DNA of 64,000 bases from an uncultured Psychroserpens sp. GTDB taxonomy: Bacteria; Bacteroidota; Bacteroidia; Flavobacteriales; Flavobacteriaceae. Numbering within the stretch: position 1 is the stretch's first letter; each line of letters begins with the position of its first letter. Positions 45,319 to 55,270 of this stretch are shown here, piece by piece. The DNA lies in the NCBI RefSeq assembly GCF_947500255.1, contig NZ_CANMRL010000001.1, positions 186,001 to 250,000 on the forward strand, written 5' to 3'. The translations under genes were made by a program, and so were the position numbers. Under the pieces are notes generated by a model, which saw only the letters and a program-made list of their open reading frames with translations, did no database searches and was not told where the DNA came from.

Positions 45319-47431
45319 GTTTTATAGATTCTAAAACTTTAAAAGATGCTTTGGTCACAGCAACAATATCTTCAAATGGAATTGGTGCTTTACCATGAGA
45401 GAGTAATCCGTCAATAAAGGCATTTACCATTTCTTTTTGACCTTTATTTTGATTAAAAAGCTTACGTCTTTTTGGTTTGCCTTTTCCGTAGATTTTTAAT
45501 TCTTTAAAATCATTTAGCGTTGCAGATAATCCTGCTGAAAACACCTCAACATATTCTTTGGTCATTGATTTTGAACCATTAGCGTAATAGGCCACAACTC
45601 CAGAAGATCCATTTTCAAACTGAATCAAAATATTCAATGTGTCATTTAATTGTTTAACATTAGGTAGTGCTGTAGCCGATATTTTTACTGGGAGACTTCC
45701 GTTGAGAAAGGTTAGATAATCAATAAAATGACATACTTCCCCTAAAACACGACCACCTCCAATCTCCATATCTTGAATCCAGTTATCACTTGGTATAGCT
45801 CCAGCATTAATTCTATACAGCATAGTCATTGGATGATCTCCAAATGCTTTTTTAAGTTGAGTAGTTAAGGGAGAAAATCGTCTATTAAAACCAACCATAA
45901 CAGCTGTTTTTGCTTTAGACTGTGCTTCGATAATAGCTTCTAATTCGGATTCTAAAAGACACAATGGCTTTTCTACAAATACATTCTTATTCTTTTCTAA
46001 GCTTTTTAAAACATAAGCGCCATGTGAGTCATGACGTGTCGCCACAAACACAGTATTGGTTTTGTCATTGAGCACATCATCTTCTTGTGTAGCACAAAAC
46101 TGAAATTTAAACTTTTCAGCAACACGTTTAGATGTGGTTCCTGTATTTGTTAGTACACCAACACGACCTACGTCATTGCTTTCAGGAATATTAGGCAGTA
46201 AGTTTCCTTGAGCATAGCTTCCAGCACCAATGAAAGAGATGTTTAGTTTTCCTAGTTTATCTGTTTCTGAGGTAGAAATTTTGGCTTTAGAAGCTACTTT
46301 ATCTGTGTTGTATTTTAGTGCAATTCCAGTGAAAGGTTCGGTTTTTGAAACCACTAGATCAAAGGCATCTTTTGCATTTTCAAAATCAAACTCATGTGTT
46401 GTAAGGTAATCGATATTAATCTGATTATTTGCAATTAGGTCCTGAAAGGCTTGCATATTACGTTTCTCTGTCCAACGTACATATGGCAATGGGTAATCGA
46501 TCCCTTTTTCTTCATAATTTAGATCATAACGACCAGGACCATAAGAACAAGCCATTTTTAATTCTAATTCTTTACGATACCAAAATGGATCGCGATCAAA
46601 ACCAGTTGGCACAGCACCTAAAACAACCACTTTCCCTTTTTTACGAGCTATAGACCCAGCAAAATTTATGGGATCTAGACTTGATGTTGCTGCCGCAATA
46701 ATAACAGCGTCTGCGCCATAACCATTGGTCGCACTTTGTATTTGTTCTTCTATTCCTTCAGCGTTTCTTGTTAACCCTAAATCTACAACTGAATTATCTA
46801 TGGATTGCTTTACTGCAGCTTCAGAAACATCAACTCCAATAACTTTAACACCAGAGGCTTTTAATATCAATGCTGCTAATTGGCCTAATAATCCTAATCC
46901 AATCACAACACAAGATTCACCTAGACGTAAATCGGCTTGGCGAATACCTTGCATAGAAATGGCACCTAAAGTATTATAAGCAGCATCTTTTAAATTGGTC
47001 GAAGTATCTAACTTAACACAAAGATTAACTGGTACAGAAACAATTTCGGCATGATTTGCATAACCAGCTCCAGCGCAAGCTACCTTATCTCCTATTTCGA
47101 ATTCAGTAACGCCTTCACCAACTTCAATAACCTCACCAGCACAACTATACCCTAAAGGAGAATAGGCATCTAATTTTTTCATTACAGCCCTATAGGTTTG
47201 TATTGGACCTTGTTTTTTTAAAGTATCTATAACCTGTTTTACTTGTTGCGGACGCTCTTTAGCTTTACCGATCAAGCTTTTCCTTGCAGCCACAACTGTA
47301 GACCCCTCAGTACCAGCACTAATAATAGAATAGTGGTTTTTAACGATAACCATTCCTTTACCCAGTTGAGGATAAGGTACGTCTTGAATTATCATATCGC
47401 CAGAACCTAGCTTTTGTGTAAGTTGTTGCAT
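45293..47431 (-). CDS. Two-domain oxidoreductase: alcohol-dehydrogenase-like plus Gfo/Idh/MocA
   Basis: A 712-residue fusion. Residues 1-370 are a medium-chain dehydrogenase (GroES-like part with LGYSCAGEVIEVGEGVTEF, Rossmann VVIGLGLLGQLAAL). Residues of about 390-712 are a Gfo/Idh/MocA oxidoreductase (Rossmann ISFIGAGSYAQGNLLP, EKP motif in VFVEKPLCL, GGRVLGEVCHFIDYL). Such bi-domain enzymes occur in exopolysaccharide and O-antigen clusters of many bacteria, with a presumed role in modifying a nucleotide-sugar, but the reaction is not known to me. It sits between the acyltransferase and the toroid-like gene in one operon. Confidence 0.85.
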   Translation of the reverse strand: MQQLTQKLGSGDMIIQDVPYPQLGKGMVIVKNHYSIISAGTEGSTVVAARKSLIGKAKERPQQVKQVIDTLKKQGPIQTYRAVMKKLDAYSPLGYSCAGEVIEVGEGVTEFEIGDKVACAGAGYANHAEIVSVPVNLCVKLDTSTNLKDAAYNTLGAISMQGIRQADLRLGESCVVIGLGLLGQLAALILKASGVKVIGVDVSEAAVKQSIDNSVVDLGLTRNAEGIEEQIQSATNGYGADAVIIAAATSSLDPINFAGSIARKKGKVVVLGAVPTGFDRDPFWYRKELELKMACSYGPGRYDLNYEEKGIDYPLPYVRWTEKRNMQAFQDLIANNQINIDYLTTHEFDFENAKDAFDLVVSKTEPFTGIALKYNTDKVASKAKISTSETDKLGKLNISFIGAGSYAQGNLLPNIPESNDVGRVGVLTNTGTTSKRVAEKFKFQFCATQEDDVLNDKTNTVFVATRHDSHGAYVLKSLEKNKNVFVEKPLCLLESELEAIIEAQSKAKTAVMVGFNRRFSPLTTQLKKAFGDHPMTMLYRINAGAIPSDNWIQDMEIGGGRVLGEVCHFIDYLTFLNGSLPVKISATALPNVKQLNDTLNILIQFENGSSGVVAYYANGSKSMTKEYVEVFSAGLSATLNDFKELKIYGKGKPKRRKLFNQNKGQKEMVNAFIDGLLSHGKAPIPFEDIVAVTKASFKVLESIKRGGQQVEI

Positions 47432-47890
47432 TTAATCTACTTTTTTATGCACCTTTGGTAAAGGCCTGTATGGTTTTTCTATTTGTTTTATTATTTTGAC
47501 TGGATTACCAGCTGCTACTGCACCTTCAGGGATATCTTTATTGACTACAGATCCTGCACCTATTACAGCATGACTACCAATAGTTACATTTCTCATAACA
47601 ACAGTATTTACACCAATAAACACATGATCTCCTATAGTTACATAGCCTGTTCCATTATCTTCGGTATCTAGAACATGTGCTGCTCCGTCATGAGACAATA
47701 TATAACATCCATGAGTAATAAGACAATGATCTCCAATTGTTATTTTGCCACGTCTTACATCAATTTTTGCACCAAGACTAATCATAGTATTCTTTCCTAT
47801 TCTAGCGCCTGAAGCTCTCAAAAAAGACAGTTGAATAAATCGAAGTACATTTCCACAATAATGCACCATTTTTCTAATAACTACTTTCAT
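47432..47890 (-). CDS. Hexapeptide-repeat acyltransferase
   Basis: A 152-residue left-handed beta-helix transferase of the maltose/serine O-acetyltransferase type. Hexapeptide repeats are seen in RIGKNTMISLGAKIDV, GKITIGDHCLITHGCYI, VTIGDHVFIGVNTVVM and VTIGSHAVIGAGSVV, followed by GAVAAGNPVKII. The catalytic His lies in LSHDGAAH. It probably O- or N-acetylates a sugar of the repeat unit. Its start overlaps the upstream glycosyltransferase by 4 nt. Confidence 0.88.
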   Translation of the reverse strand: MKVVIRKMVHYCGNVLRFIQLSFLRASGARIGKNTMISLGAKIDVRRGKITIGDHCLITHGCYILSHDGAAHVLDTEDNGTGYVTIGDHVFIGVNTVVMRNVTIGSHAVIGAGSVVNKDIPEGAVAAGNPVKIIKQIEKPYRPLPKVHKKVD

Positions 47891-49053
47891 GATGCTAGTG
47901 TATTTGATATAATTGTTTTGAAATGATCGGAAATAGTTTCTATAGAAAAATTTGAAACGACATATGCTCTATTATTTAAACCTATTTCATATCGCTTTTG
48001 ATCATCAACCAATAAGTTTTTCAAAGCATTTTTAAGCTGATCTAACTCACCAGGTTCAAAAGAAAAGCCATGAGTTTCGTTTTCAAAAACTTCACGATGT
48101 GCTCCAACTGGCGTATAAGCAACAGGTTTGCCTATAGACATTGCTTCAAGTAAAGATCTTGAGAAGCCCTCAGAATATGATGCCGTTAAAAATATGTCGG
48201 TTGTTTGCAAATGTTTCATTTTATCTTCTCCACTAATTATCCCCAAGTTCGCATAATTATCTTTATATATTGAATTCAAGATAGCCTTTTCGGCTTCAAA
48301 AGGGTCTTCATACGTGATTTTTTCTCCTGTAAACTGATTATAAAATACGCCTCTTTCCCCTTTTCTAATATTTCCTGCAAAATAAAACTTTACATATGGA
48401 AACGCTTCACAAAGGTCAGGAATTATTTTTAAAATATCAGTATAGCCTTTAGCCTTAGTCATATGTCCCATGACGAGAATTTTTCCTCTTTCAACCTTAT
48501 ATTTGTTTGTATTAGAATATTGATTTACATCCATGGCTTGATAAAGCACAGCAATATTACTTTGTGATATATAAGGCTCAAATTGATCTCTTAAATAACT
48601 AGCTTGAACAATTGCACAGTCTACTTTTCTCAAACTAAATCCCACTAGTTTTTTTACAACACCTTTAAATGCCTGAAAATTGAGTTTGAAGTGGCTTCCT
48701 CTTAAATGAATAATCACTTTTGCTCCAAAAAGTTTACTGAGCAAAATAGTCCATACATCTCTTCCAATCCATCCTATTTGTGTAGGCGTAATAGGGTAAT
48801 AAACACACTTAGGTCTTGTAATTATCAATACCTTTAGCAGCTTTGAAAAGAAAATAAAAAAATTGGTTACCATTGAAAAACCAAATTTCCCTTTTTTTGT
48901 ATTATCTGTTCTAAAATTTGTTTTTAGGAATCTTATATGAAAGGCTTTGTTTAAGGTTTCAGACTCTAAAAATTGCTGCATACTTAGTTCAGGACCTGAA
49001 TAAGGTGGTGGTGTTGGACCTATAAATAGTATTTTAGATTTTTTATCATTCAT
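47887..49053 (-). CDS. Glycosyltransferase, GT4 type
   Basis: A 388-residue GT-B fold transferase. N-terminal ILFIGPTPPPYSGPELSMQ, a central KILVMGHMTKAKGYTDI (start of the nucleotide-sugar-binding half) and the acceptor ERF-like motif SYSEGFSRSLLEAMSIGKP, with the two Glu residues eight apart, then PVGAHREVFE. It adds one sugar of the repeat unit; donor and linkage cannot be told. It overlaps both the next GT (8 nt) and the acyltransferase (4 nt). Confidence 0.87.
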   Translation of the reverse strand: MNDKKSKILFIGPTPPPYSGPELSMQQFLESETLNKAFHIRFLKTNFRTDNTKKGKFGFSMVTNFFIFFSKLLKVLIITRPKCVYYPITPTQIGWIGRDVWTILLSKLFGAKVIIHLRGSHFKLNFQAFKGVVKKLVGFSLRKVDCAIVQASYLRDQFEPYISQSNIAVLYQAMDVNQYSNTNKYKVERGKILVMGHMTKAKGYTDILKIIPDLCEAFPYVKFYFAGNIRKGERGVFYNQFTGEKITYEDPFEAEKAILNSIYKDNYANLGIISGEDKMKHLQTTDIFLTASYSEGFSRSLLEAMSIGKPVAYTPVGAHREVFENETHGFSFEPGELDQLKNALKNLLVDDQKRYEIGLNNRAYVVSNFSIETISDHFKTIISNTLAS

Positions 49054-50140
49054 GTAAAAGGCTCGACTTTATTTGTTCTACCCAATTTTGAACAGATAGA
49101 TAGGTTCCTTTTTCTTTTGCGTTAGCACAAAAACGATGCAATAAGGTTTTATTTTTAAGCAAATTTGATAATGTCTCAATATTCTCATCGACATCATCTT
49201 TCAAAATGTATCCATTTTCGTTATGTTGCAAATAGCTAATTTCTGGTCCGTGTTTGTCTGCTTCTAATGTCACATAAGGTCTTCCATAAGAAAACGCATG
49301 ATTGATTGACAACCCTGAGAGTCCAGGTATGAAAACTAAAGAAGCACGAGTCATAATTGGAGCTATTTTAGCTTCATCAACTAGAGTTTCATGCCAGATA
49401 ATACTTGAATCTACTTGAATAGCCGACTTAACAATGGTGTTTTCTGGTCCGTCGCCAATAATTTCTAATTTGAGCTTTGGGAACCTTTGTTTAAGGCGTT
49501 TGTAATAGTCTATAGCATCTGAAATACGTTTAGATGGAATTAATCGTCCTATAAAGAGTAATGTTGGCACATCCTCTGGAGGAAGTGTGTATGTATAATA
49601 TTTATCGATTTCGATGTTATCAACCGTATTATTTGCCCAAAATGCTTTATTTGGAGCTATTAACTTGTGCTTAACCGCTTGTTTACAGGCGTTTTCAGTA
49701 TAAAAAATAACACGATCCAATTTTTTATTGTAGAATTTTGTCAACGACCTATCTAAAAATGAATGCAATATGTTTTTAGACTTAAGTTGTGCATGGTTAT
49801 AAGAAAAAAGACGAACAGATGTGTTTTGTTTTCTAAGTTTTAATGCAAAAGAAAAAAGGGAAAGGTTCTTTTTTTCGGCAGGGATCAATATCCAATCAAA
49901 CTCTTTGAATATTAATTTTAGGTGTTCTTTTACTTGTTTAGAGTTTCCAAAGTCTTTTTTAGTAACCTTAAGTTTTTCAAGCTTAAAACTCCAATTTCCT
50001 TCTAATTCTTGATCACCCATATTAGCTCTACCTGTTCCTGATAAAATAGCTAACTCAATACCGTTTTCATTAGCCAAATGGTTTAAAAACCGTGCTTTGT
50101 AATGATTAAAATTTGGTGCTAACCATAATACTTTTAGCAT
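49046..50140 (-). CDS. Glycosyltransferase, GT4-like
   Basis: A 364-residue GT-B protein with LWLAPNFNHYKARFLNHLA at the N-terminus, the half-domain start LLFIGRLIPSKRISDAI and the C-terminal IPGLSGLSINHAFSYGRP. The last motif lacks the usual pair of Glu residues (E-x7-E), so its nucleotide-sugar contact differs from the other GT4 proteins of the cluster. It overlaps the Wzy gene by 7 nt. Confidence 0.82.
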   Translation of the reverse strand: MLKVLWLAPNFNHYKARFLNHLANENGIELAILSGTGRANMGDQELEGNWSFKLEKLKVTKKDFGNSKQVKEHLKLIFKEFDWILIPAEKKNLSLFSFALKLRKQNTSVRLFSYNHAQLKSKNILHSFLDRSLTKFYNKKLDRVIFYTENACKQAVKHKLIAPNKAFWANNTVDNIEIDKYYTYTLPPEDVPTLLFIGRLIPSKRISDAIDYYKRLKQRFPKLKLEIIGDGPENTIVKSAIQVDSSIIWHETLVDEAKIAPIMTRASLVFIPGLSGLSINHAFSYGRPYVTLEADKHGPEISYLQHNENGYILKDDVDENIETLSNLLKNKTLLHRFCANAKEKGTYLSVQNWVEQIKSSLLHE

Positions 50141-51411
50141 AATTTTCTTTTATTGGTTTGAGATATTACTGCCATTAGAAAGTACATCATAGCTCCAGAG
50201 GCTAACAAAGGTAATGAGCTTATACTGTACATAATTATAACTACAATGGCACCTAGCGTTAAATATTTGAGTTCGGATATTTTAATTTTTACAGCATTTT
50301 TAATTAAGTACAACAGAAAAGATATGTAACATAAAATACCTAAGATTCCGGTTGAAAAAAACAACCTTACATAGTCATTATGCATACCACCTCCCATCAT
50401 TATTTTTGATTTTTCATGTTGTGCAAATCCCGACCCCAACCATTGTGACAACACATTGAAATTCTCCCAATAGGCATAATAACGTTTCCAAATCCAAACA
50501 CGACCATTTAAAGCTGCAGTATCTTTGGCATCTCCTTCATATACTTGAATATCTTTGGCAAATAGTGTACTAAATATTTCAGTATAAAAATAAAAACCTA
50601 CACCAATCATAATTCCTAAAAAAATGATGAGCTGAAAAGCTGAAACTTTCTTACGAATAAAATATACAAACATAAATATAAGCACTAATGATACAGCCCA
50701 AGACGCCTGATGTCTTAAATTATATATTCCAATTAAGCATATAAGTAGTACGATTAAAAACCCTATGTTGGTAAAAACAAAGTGTTTTTTCTTTTTATTG
50801 ATACGTTTTATATAAAAATAACAATAACAAATAAACCCGCAGATCAAATGACTCATATACCCAAATAAATCGGCATAAAAACCACTTAGCCTTAAGCCTC
50901 CTCCTCTTGATTCTGTATTGTAAACTTCTCTAATTGGATCAAATATAATTTCATAATATAATGTTGCAATTGGAAATACCGAAGCAATAAGAAATGTGAT
51001 TAAGAACCCTTCTAAATCGACTAAGTTGTTTATAAATTTTCTAAAGTAAAAGAATAGTAAAAATGGTAAAATGGTACGAATTGTATCCCCAAATTGTGAT
51101 ACAGATTGCTCCATACCTAGAACAAATAAAAGATTTATAATTAAAAGAAATATGAAGATATAAAATGTAAAAATGAGTTTAGGTGCACTTGTTTTTTTTC
51201 GTATTACAGACATAAATGCAAAAGCAAATACCAACAAACCCAATACTTGTAAAGGTGAAAAACCAGCAGCTTTTTTCATTTCCCAAGTCGCAGCAAAAAA
51301 TGGAAAAACCAAAATGGCCAATAGCATCCACTTTAAGTTAATAGACCGTGTATTAAACCACTTTTTATAAACTTTCTTGTCCCAATTAATATGATTTGCT
51401 GTTAACTGCAC
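50134..51411 (-). CDS. wzy: Wzy-like O-antigen/exopolysaccharide polymerase
   Basis: A 425-residue membrane protein with about 10-12 hydrophobic helices and a larger hydrophilic loop late in the sequence (about residues 285-350, with KDTAALNGRVWIWKRYYAYW and SGFAQHEKSKIMMGGGMHND). The loop GxRxxxW-like motif and the conserved His/Asn pair are those of the Wzy/WaaL (O-antigen ligase) group. In a Wzx/Wzy cluster it most likely polymerises repeat units in the periplasm, rather than ligating them to lipid A. Confidence 0.8.
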   Translation of the reverse strand: MQLTANHINWDKKVYKKWFNTRSINLKWMLLAILVFPFFAATWEMKKAAGFSPLQVLGLLVFAFAFMSVIRKKTSAPKLIFTFYIFIFLLIINLLFVLGMEQSVSQFGDTIRTILPFLLFFYFRKFINNLVDLEGFLITFLIASVFPIATLYYEIIFDPIREVYNTESRGGGLRLSGFYADLFGYMSHLICGFICYCYFYIKRINKKKKHFVFTNIGFLIVLLICLIGIYNLRHQASWAVSLVLIFMFVYFIRKKVSAFQLIIFLGIMIGVGFYFYTEIFSTLFAKDIQVYEGDAKDTAALNGRVWIWKRYYAYWENFNVLSQWLGSGFAQHEKSKIMMGGGMHNDYVRLFFSTGILGILCYISFLLYLIKNAVKIKISELKYLTLGAIVVIIMYSISSLPLLASGAMMYFLMAVISQTNKRKLC

Positions 51412-51500
51412 ATGTTACTTTTAAAATTTAGACCTTATAAACTTATAGATTTTATAAGTGACCCTATAAAATTAGTATTCAACAATTACATTTAATCTTT

Positions 51501-52271
51501 CTATTTTCGGGAATAGACCACTAAAAACTCTTGAGATAGCTTATGTAACAGTTTTGAAGGATGTTCATTGAAGTATTTCAAAATTGTATAGTCTAGACTC
51601 CTAAATATAGCATCTAATGGTTGAAGCAACAACTTCAATCCAAAATATTTAATTGATGGGTTAGCATTTTCTGTATTTCTCTCTAATACTTCTCTAATAG
51701 CCTTCTCACTTAGTAATCTTCGTTTATAACTTCTTACTTCCTTGTTTTTTAGTTTATTTCTAAAACGGTTGAAAGACTTATAAACTGATTCGCTCCAAAT
51801 TCTATATGGGCTCTTTTTGTTAGGAAATGACATTATTAAAGTGCCGCCAGGCTTTAAAACTTTTATTAATGCGTCAACAACCTTTTCGGGATTTTCGGTA
51901 TACTCAATCGAGCCCGAACAAATAACTAAATCATAGGATTGCCCTTGGGGTTTAAAACTATCTAAATCGCTTTGAATTACAGTAATTTTACTCGAATCAT
52001 TTTCGCTTAAAATTTTATCAAGATTCGATTGAACTAAATCTAAAGCGTGATACTCATCACATCTTTTGTACACTTCTGGATAAAGAATTGCTGGTCCGCA
52101 ACCTACATCTAATACCTTTTGTACATTTTTAAGTTGTTCAGCTTCATTTCTTATTAAGTTATTTCGATATCGCCTTAAGTAATTTCCTTTGGTTTTCTTT
52201 ATATAATTATCTTCAAAATAGCTATCGCGTTTTGCAATAAAATCTTTTTCTATCTCTCTTGTATTGGTCAT
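51501..52271 (-). CDS. Class I SAM-dependent methyltransferase
   Basis: A 256-residue methyltransferase. The SAM loop is VLDVGCGPAILYPEVYKR (about residues 57-74), followed by DLVICSGSIEYTENPEKVVD and VLKPGGTLIMSFPNK, all normal Rossmann-fold positions. After residue 165 a longer helical region (KSFNRFRNKLKNKEVRSY) is of unknown use. It may methylate a sugar of the polymer. Gaps of about 90 and 140 nt flank it on both sides, so it may be transcribed with its neighbours but is not overlapped by them. Confidence 0.82.
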   Translation of the reverse strand: MTNTREIEKDFIAKRDSYFEDNYIKKTKGNYLRRYRNNLIRNEAEQLKNVQKVLDVGCGPAILYPEVYKRCDEYHALDLVQSNLDKILSENDSSKITVIQSDLDSFKPQGQSYDLVICSGSIEYTENPEKVVDALIKVLKPGGTLIMSFPNKKSPYRIWSESVYKSFNRFRNKLKNKEVRSYKRRLLSEKAIREVLERNTENANPSIKYFGLKLLLQPLDAIFRSLDYTILKYFNEHPSKLLHKLSQEFLVVYSRK

Positions 52272-52412
52272 GCTCTATTTTTTGTGATGGGCTTTTCCAC
52301 CACTGCAAATGTATAATAAATATAAAAGAACCTTAACTGATTGTTACTTGTTTTATCTTAAAAGCAGCAATCATAATAGAACTCGTATTAAGTTTATTTT
52401 ATTTGAACACTA

Positions 52413-53150
52413 TTAGACAGATTTTCTGAGAACAAAAACAAAACCAAATGGATATTCACCAAAATATTTCATAAAAAAGGACTTGACAAATTTCACCTTT
52501 ACAAGAAAATAATACAATAAGGAAGGGATGCTAATTATTGTCTTTAAAACAAAATGCAAAGGTTTAATTTTCCTAATTGGTTTGATAAAGTTACCTAATA
52601 ACTTACTAAAACCATAAGTAGAGACGCCTACAATATCACCAACATAATCAAGTTTAACAATTTCAAATCCGTTGTCTTCAAACATTCGTTTTAATCCAAA
52701 ATAGGTATATCGATGAAAATCATAAGGCTTTTCATGTTCCCACATAAAAAACGGAACAGTTCCAATAACAAATCCATTAGGACTAAGGACTCTATTGATT
52801 TCTTGGAGCGCTTCGTGCGGTTTATATACATGCTCTAACACCTCAGAAATAACAACACACGAAAATGATTCATCATCTACGTTAACATTTTGATTATCGT
52901 CTATAAATATATCTGGTCGCACGCTGTGATGCACATTGGTTACTTGGTAATCTGCAGCTACATAATGTTCAAAATAGTATTTGAGCATCTCTTTATATGG
53001 ACCATCTCCTGATCCATAATCTAAAACAGAATCGCGCTTATCTATTAGATTAAAATATTTAATAAACAACTCAGATTTCATTACCCTTGATACTGGATGA
53101 CTGAAAATTGAGTAAAAATATTTTCCGTTTCTATGACTTAATCCTAGCAT
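52413..53150 (-). CDS. Class I SAM-dependent methyltransferase
   Basis: A 245-residue methyltransferase with SAM loop SVLDYGSGDGPYKEMLK, then SCVVISEVLEHVYKPHEAL and VLSPNGFVIGTVPFFMWEH. The C-terminal half ends in a hydrophobic segment (VLKTIISIPSLLYYFLVK) that suggests membrane association. It is 9 nt downstream of a GT4 gene and probably modifies the same glycan or its lipid carrier; substrate unknown. Confidence 0.82.
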   Translation of the reverse strand: MLGLSHRNGKYFYSIFSHPVSRVMKSELFIKYFNLIDKRDSVLDYGSGDGPYKEMLKYYFEHYVAADYQVTNVHHSVRPDIFIDDNQNVNVDDESFSCVVISEVLEHVYKPHEALQEINRVLSPNGFVIGTVPFFMWEHEKPYDFHRYTYFGLKRMFEDNGFEIVKLDYVGDIVGVSTYGFSKLLGNFIKPIRKIKPLHFVLKTIISIPSLLYYFLVKVKFVKSFFMKYFGEYPFGFVFVLRKSV

Positions 53151-53159
53151 ATATTTCTT

Positions 53160-54251
53160 TTAACTCCTAACTATACTTGTATATTCATTATAATAATCCT
53201 GTTCCATTCGTTTAACACTAAAATAGCTTAATTGATCTATATGATGATCTTTCCAGGCAAATTCATTTTCAAAGTAATAATTAAGTCGTTCAATCATTAC
53301 TTTAGTATCTAAACAAACATCTTTAGGTTCAAATCGGCTTACAATTTCGGTTATTCCACCGCCATCATTAAATACAAGTACTGGTTTCTTTTGACTATAA
53401 CATTCTATTGCTACTAGACCAAAAGGTTCATTTAAAGATGGAAATACACTCACATCAAAAATAGATTGATACGTCGTTACTTCACTTTGATACCCTTCAA
53501 ACACAACATGGCCTTGTAGTTTAAATTCTGAAACTTGTTTCTCTAGATTTTCTCGTTCTACACCATCACCAACAATAACCAATAATGATTTAGGATTAAC
53601 CTTTATATATTGAGCAAATACATCTATCAACCTATCAAGTTTTTTAAAGCCTGCTAATCTTGATGACGTTCCAATAATATAGTTTGCGTCGTATTTTTCT
53701 TTTAATTTATGTTTTAAATTATCATTTACCTGATGGTTCAAAGCACTACCATTATAAACTAGTTTAAGCCTTTTTCCCGAATAAAACTTCGTCTCAACAT
53801 ATTGCTTAGTAAACTTTGAATTACAACAAATAACGGTCTTAGTGCTTTTAAAAAATAGTTTTCTAAAAAAGAAGCTCAATCTATCAGATGCTTTTATTCG
53901 TCTGCCCAGTCCAAAATTACCATGTTCAGTATATATAATCTTTTTTCTAGACCATACTGCAGCTAGTGCAACACTCAAATGAAAACCGTGAAGATGCAAC
54001 ACATCAAATCTCTTAAAGTGTTTGGCAATTCGTGAAATTTTGAATGGATTGAGGTCAAAACCAGAATTTAAGTCAAAATCTATCAATTGGGTATTTAGAC
54101 TTTCAAATTGTGTTTTAAATTCACCTTTTAATTTGCCTACGCCTATGCCTGTTTCTAAAACTTGACGTTTATTTTGCTCATTTACCAAATTGTAAACCAA
54201 GCGTTCTATACCACCAAATCCTAGACTTCCTATGTAGTGAATTACTTTCAA
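53160..54251 (-). CDS. Glycosyltransferase, GT4 family
   Basis: A 363-residue GT-B transferase. N-terminal VIHYIGSLGFGGIERLVYNL, the donor-side start IIGTSSRLAGFKKLDRLI, and PSLNEPFGLVAIECYSQKKP with the two catalytic-region Glu residues, then NDGGGITEIV. One sugar transfer in the repeat unit is expected; donor unknown. It lies 58 nt from the nucleotidyltransferase-like gene upstream. Confidence 0.87.
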   Translation of the reverse strand: MKVIHYIGSLGFGGIERLVYNLVNEQNKRQVLETGIGVGKLKGEFKTQFESLNTQLIDFDLNSGFDLNPFKISRIAKHFKRFDVLHLHGFHLSVALAAVWSRKKIIYTEHGNFGLGRRIKASDRLSFFFRKLFFKSTKTVICCNSKFTKQYVETKFYSGKRLKLVYNGSALNHQVNDNLKHKLKEKYDANYIIGTSSRLAGFKKLDRLIDVFAQYIKVNPKSLLVIVGDGVERENLEKQVSEFKLQGHVVFEGYQSEVTTYQSIFDVSVFPSLNEPFGLVAIECYSQKKPVLVFNDGGGITEIVSRFEPKDVCLDTKVMIERLNYYFENEFAWKDHHIDQLSYFSVKRMEQDYYNEYTSIVRS

Positions 54252-54309
54252 TTTCTTATCTTATAATGTGTAAAAATAGAGATATTAATTATTTTAAATT
54301 GATCTATCA

Positions 54310-55269
54310 TTAATAGATTGACAGGCTAGTGGTTAATGGTATAAAATGAGGATATTTTTGTCTATTGGTTTGCACCATTTTTTTGCTAAACTGAAATCGC
54401 TCTTCGTGAATAGAGTCCTTTGATGGAATCTCAAATGGGAGACCATATGCGAAGCTATTAAGCCTGTTTTGAAGGTTGATATACTTTCTACCTAAAAAAC
54501 TAAACTGATTAGGTAGTACAAAACCACTATGATTAATTGAAAATGATTCGCTTTTTTGAATACTAAAATTACCAGGTAAACTGAAGGATTGAGCTGGCAA
54601 ATAAAGTCGAGATGTTTGCAACTCTTTGCTTAGAAACAATCTCAACTCATCATTAAAACTTAAAATCAACGATGTAATTTCTTCTTTATTAGGTGTATTA
54701 ATATACCATTGACTTCTATATTGAATCACTCTTTGCACTAACTCGTAAAGCTTTCCATTGTTTATACCTAACAGTTCTAGATCAAACTCTATAGCTTTTG
54801 CTAACAATAAAAACGCCCGTAGCTTCACAATTTTTAAGGTGACTTGAGCATCTATAGTAATTAACATTTTAACCAAGTACTCTAATGCAATTTGCTGTTT
54901 TAAGTCTGTATTTGTTTTTGGTTCATCAACAATTAATTTTTCTCCTCCAAGGTGTTTTAAATTAGAGATAAGGTTATACGACATACTTTTAAGAAGGTCT
55001 TTCTCTTGAATGCCGAAAATACCATGAGTTAGAATACTTTTTTCGTCTGGCGTTAATTGTAATCTAAAGTTTTCATGACATTGAGAATCATTTTTAAACA
55101 CACAAATAATATCTAAATCTGATATTCCTGGATGCTTTACTGAGCCCATTTGATAGACACTCAAAATTGCTTCATGGGACATCAATAGGTGAACCAATTT
55201 CTCTTTGAGCGCCTTATATTGTGACACTGAAATAGTAACTGGGTGATCTATATATTTTAATGCTACCAT
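54310..55269 (-). CDS. Nucleotidyltransferase-fold protein, function unknown
   Basis: A 319-residue protein. The N-terminal segment VYQMGSVKHPGISDLDII carries the polymerase-beta/NTase signature: Gly-Ser (residues 42-43) followed by Asp-x-Asp (51, 53). The rest is helical with an all-alpha helper region and a C-terminal tail with no motif I know. It ends next to a GT4 gene and its start is 1 nt from the sulfotransferase gene. A second NTase-fold gene lies on the other side of that sulfotransferase. It may transfer a nucleotidyl or phosphoryl group to a sugar or carrier; this is inference. Confidence 0.65.
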   Translation of the reverse strand: MVALKYIDHPVTISVSQYKALKEKLVHLLMSHEAILSVYQMGSVKHPGISDLDIICVFKNDSQCHENFRLQLTPDEKSILTHGIFGIQEKDLLKSMSYNLISNLKHLGGEKLIVDEPKTNTDLKQQIALEYLVKMLITIDAQVTLKIVKLRAFLLLAKAIEFDLELLGINNGKLYELVQRVIQYRSQWYINTPNKEEITSLILSFNDELRLFLSKELQTSRLYLPAQSFSLPGNFSIQKSESFSINHSGFVLPNQFSFLGRKYINLQNRLNSFAYGLPFEIPSKDSIHEERFQFSKKMVQTNRQKYPHFIPLTTSLSIY

Positions 55270-55270
55270 T

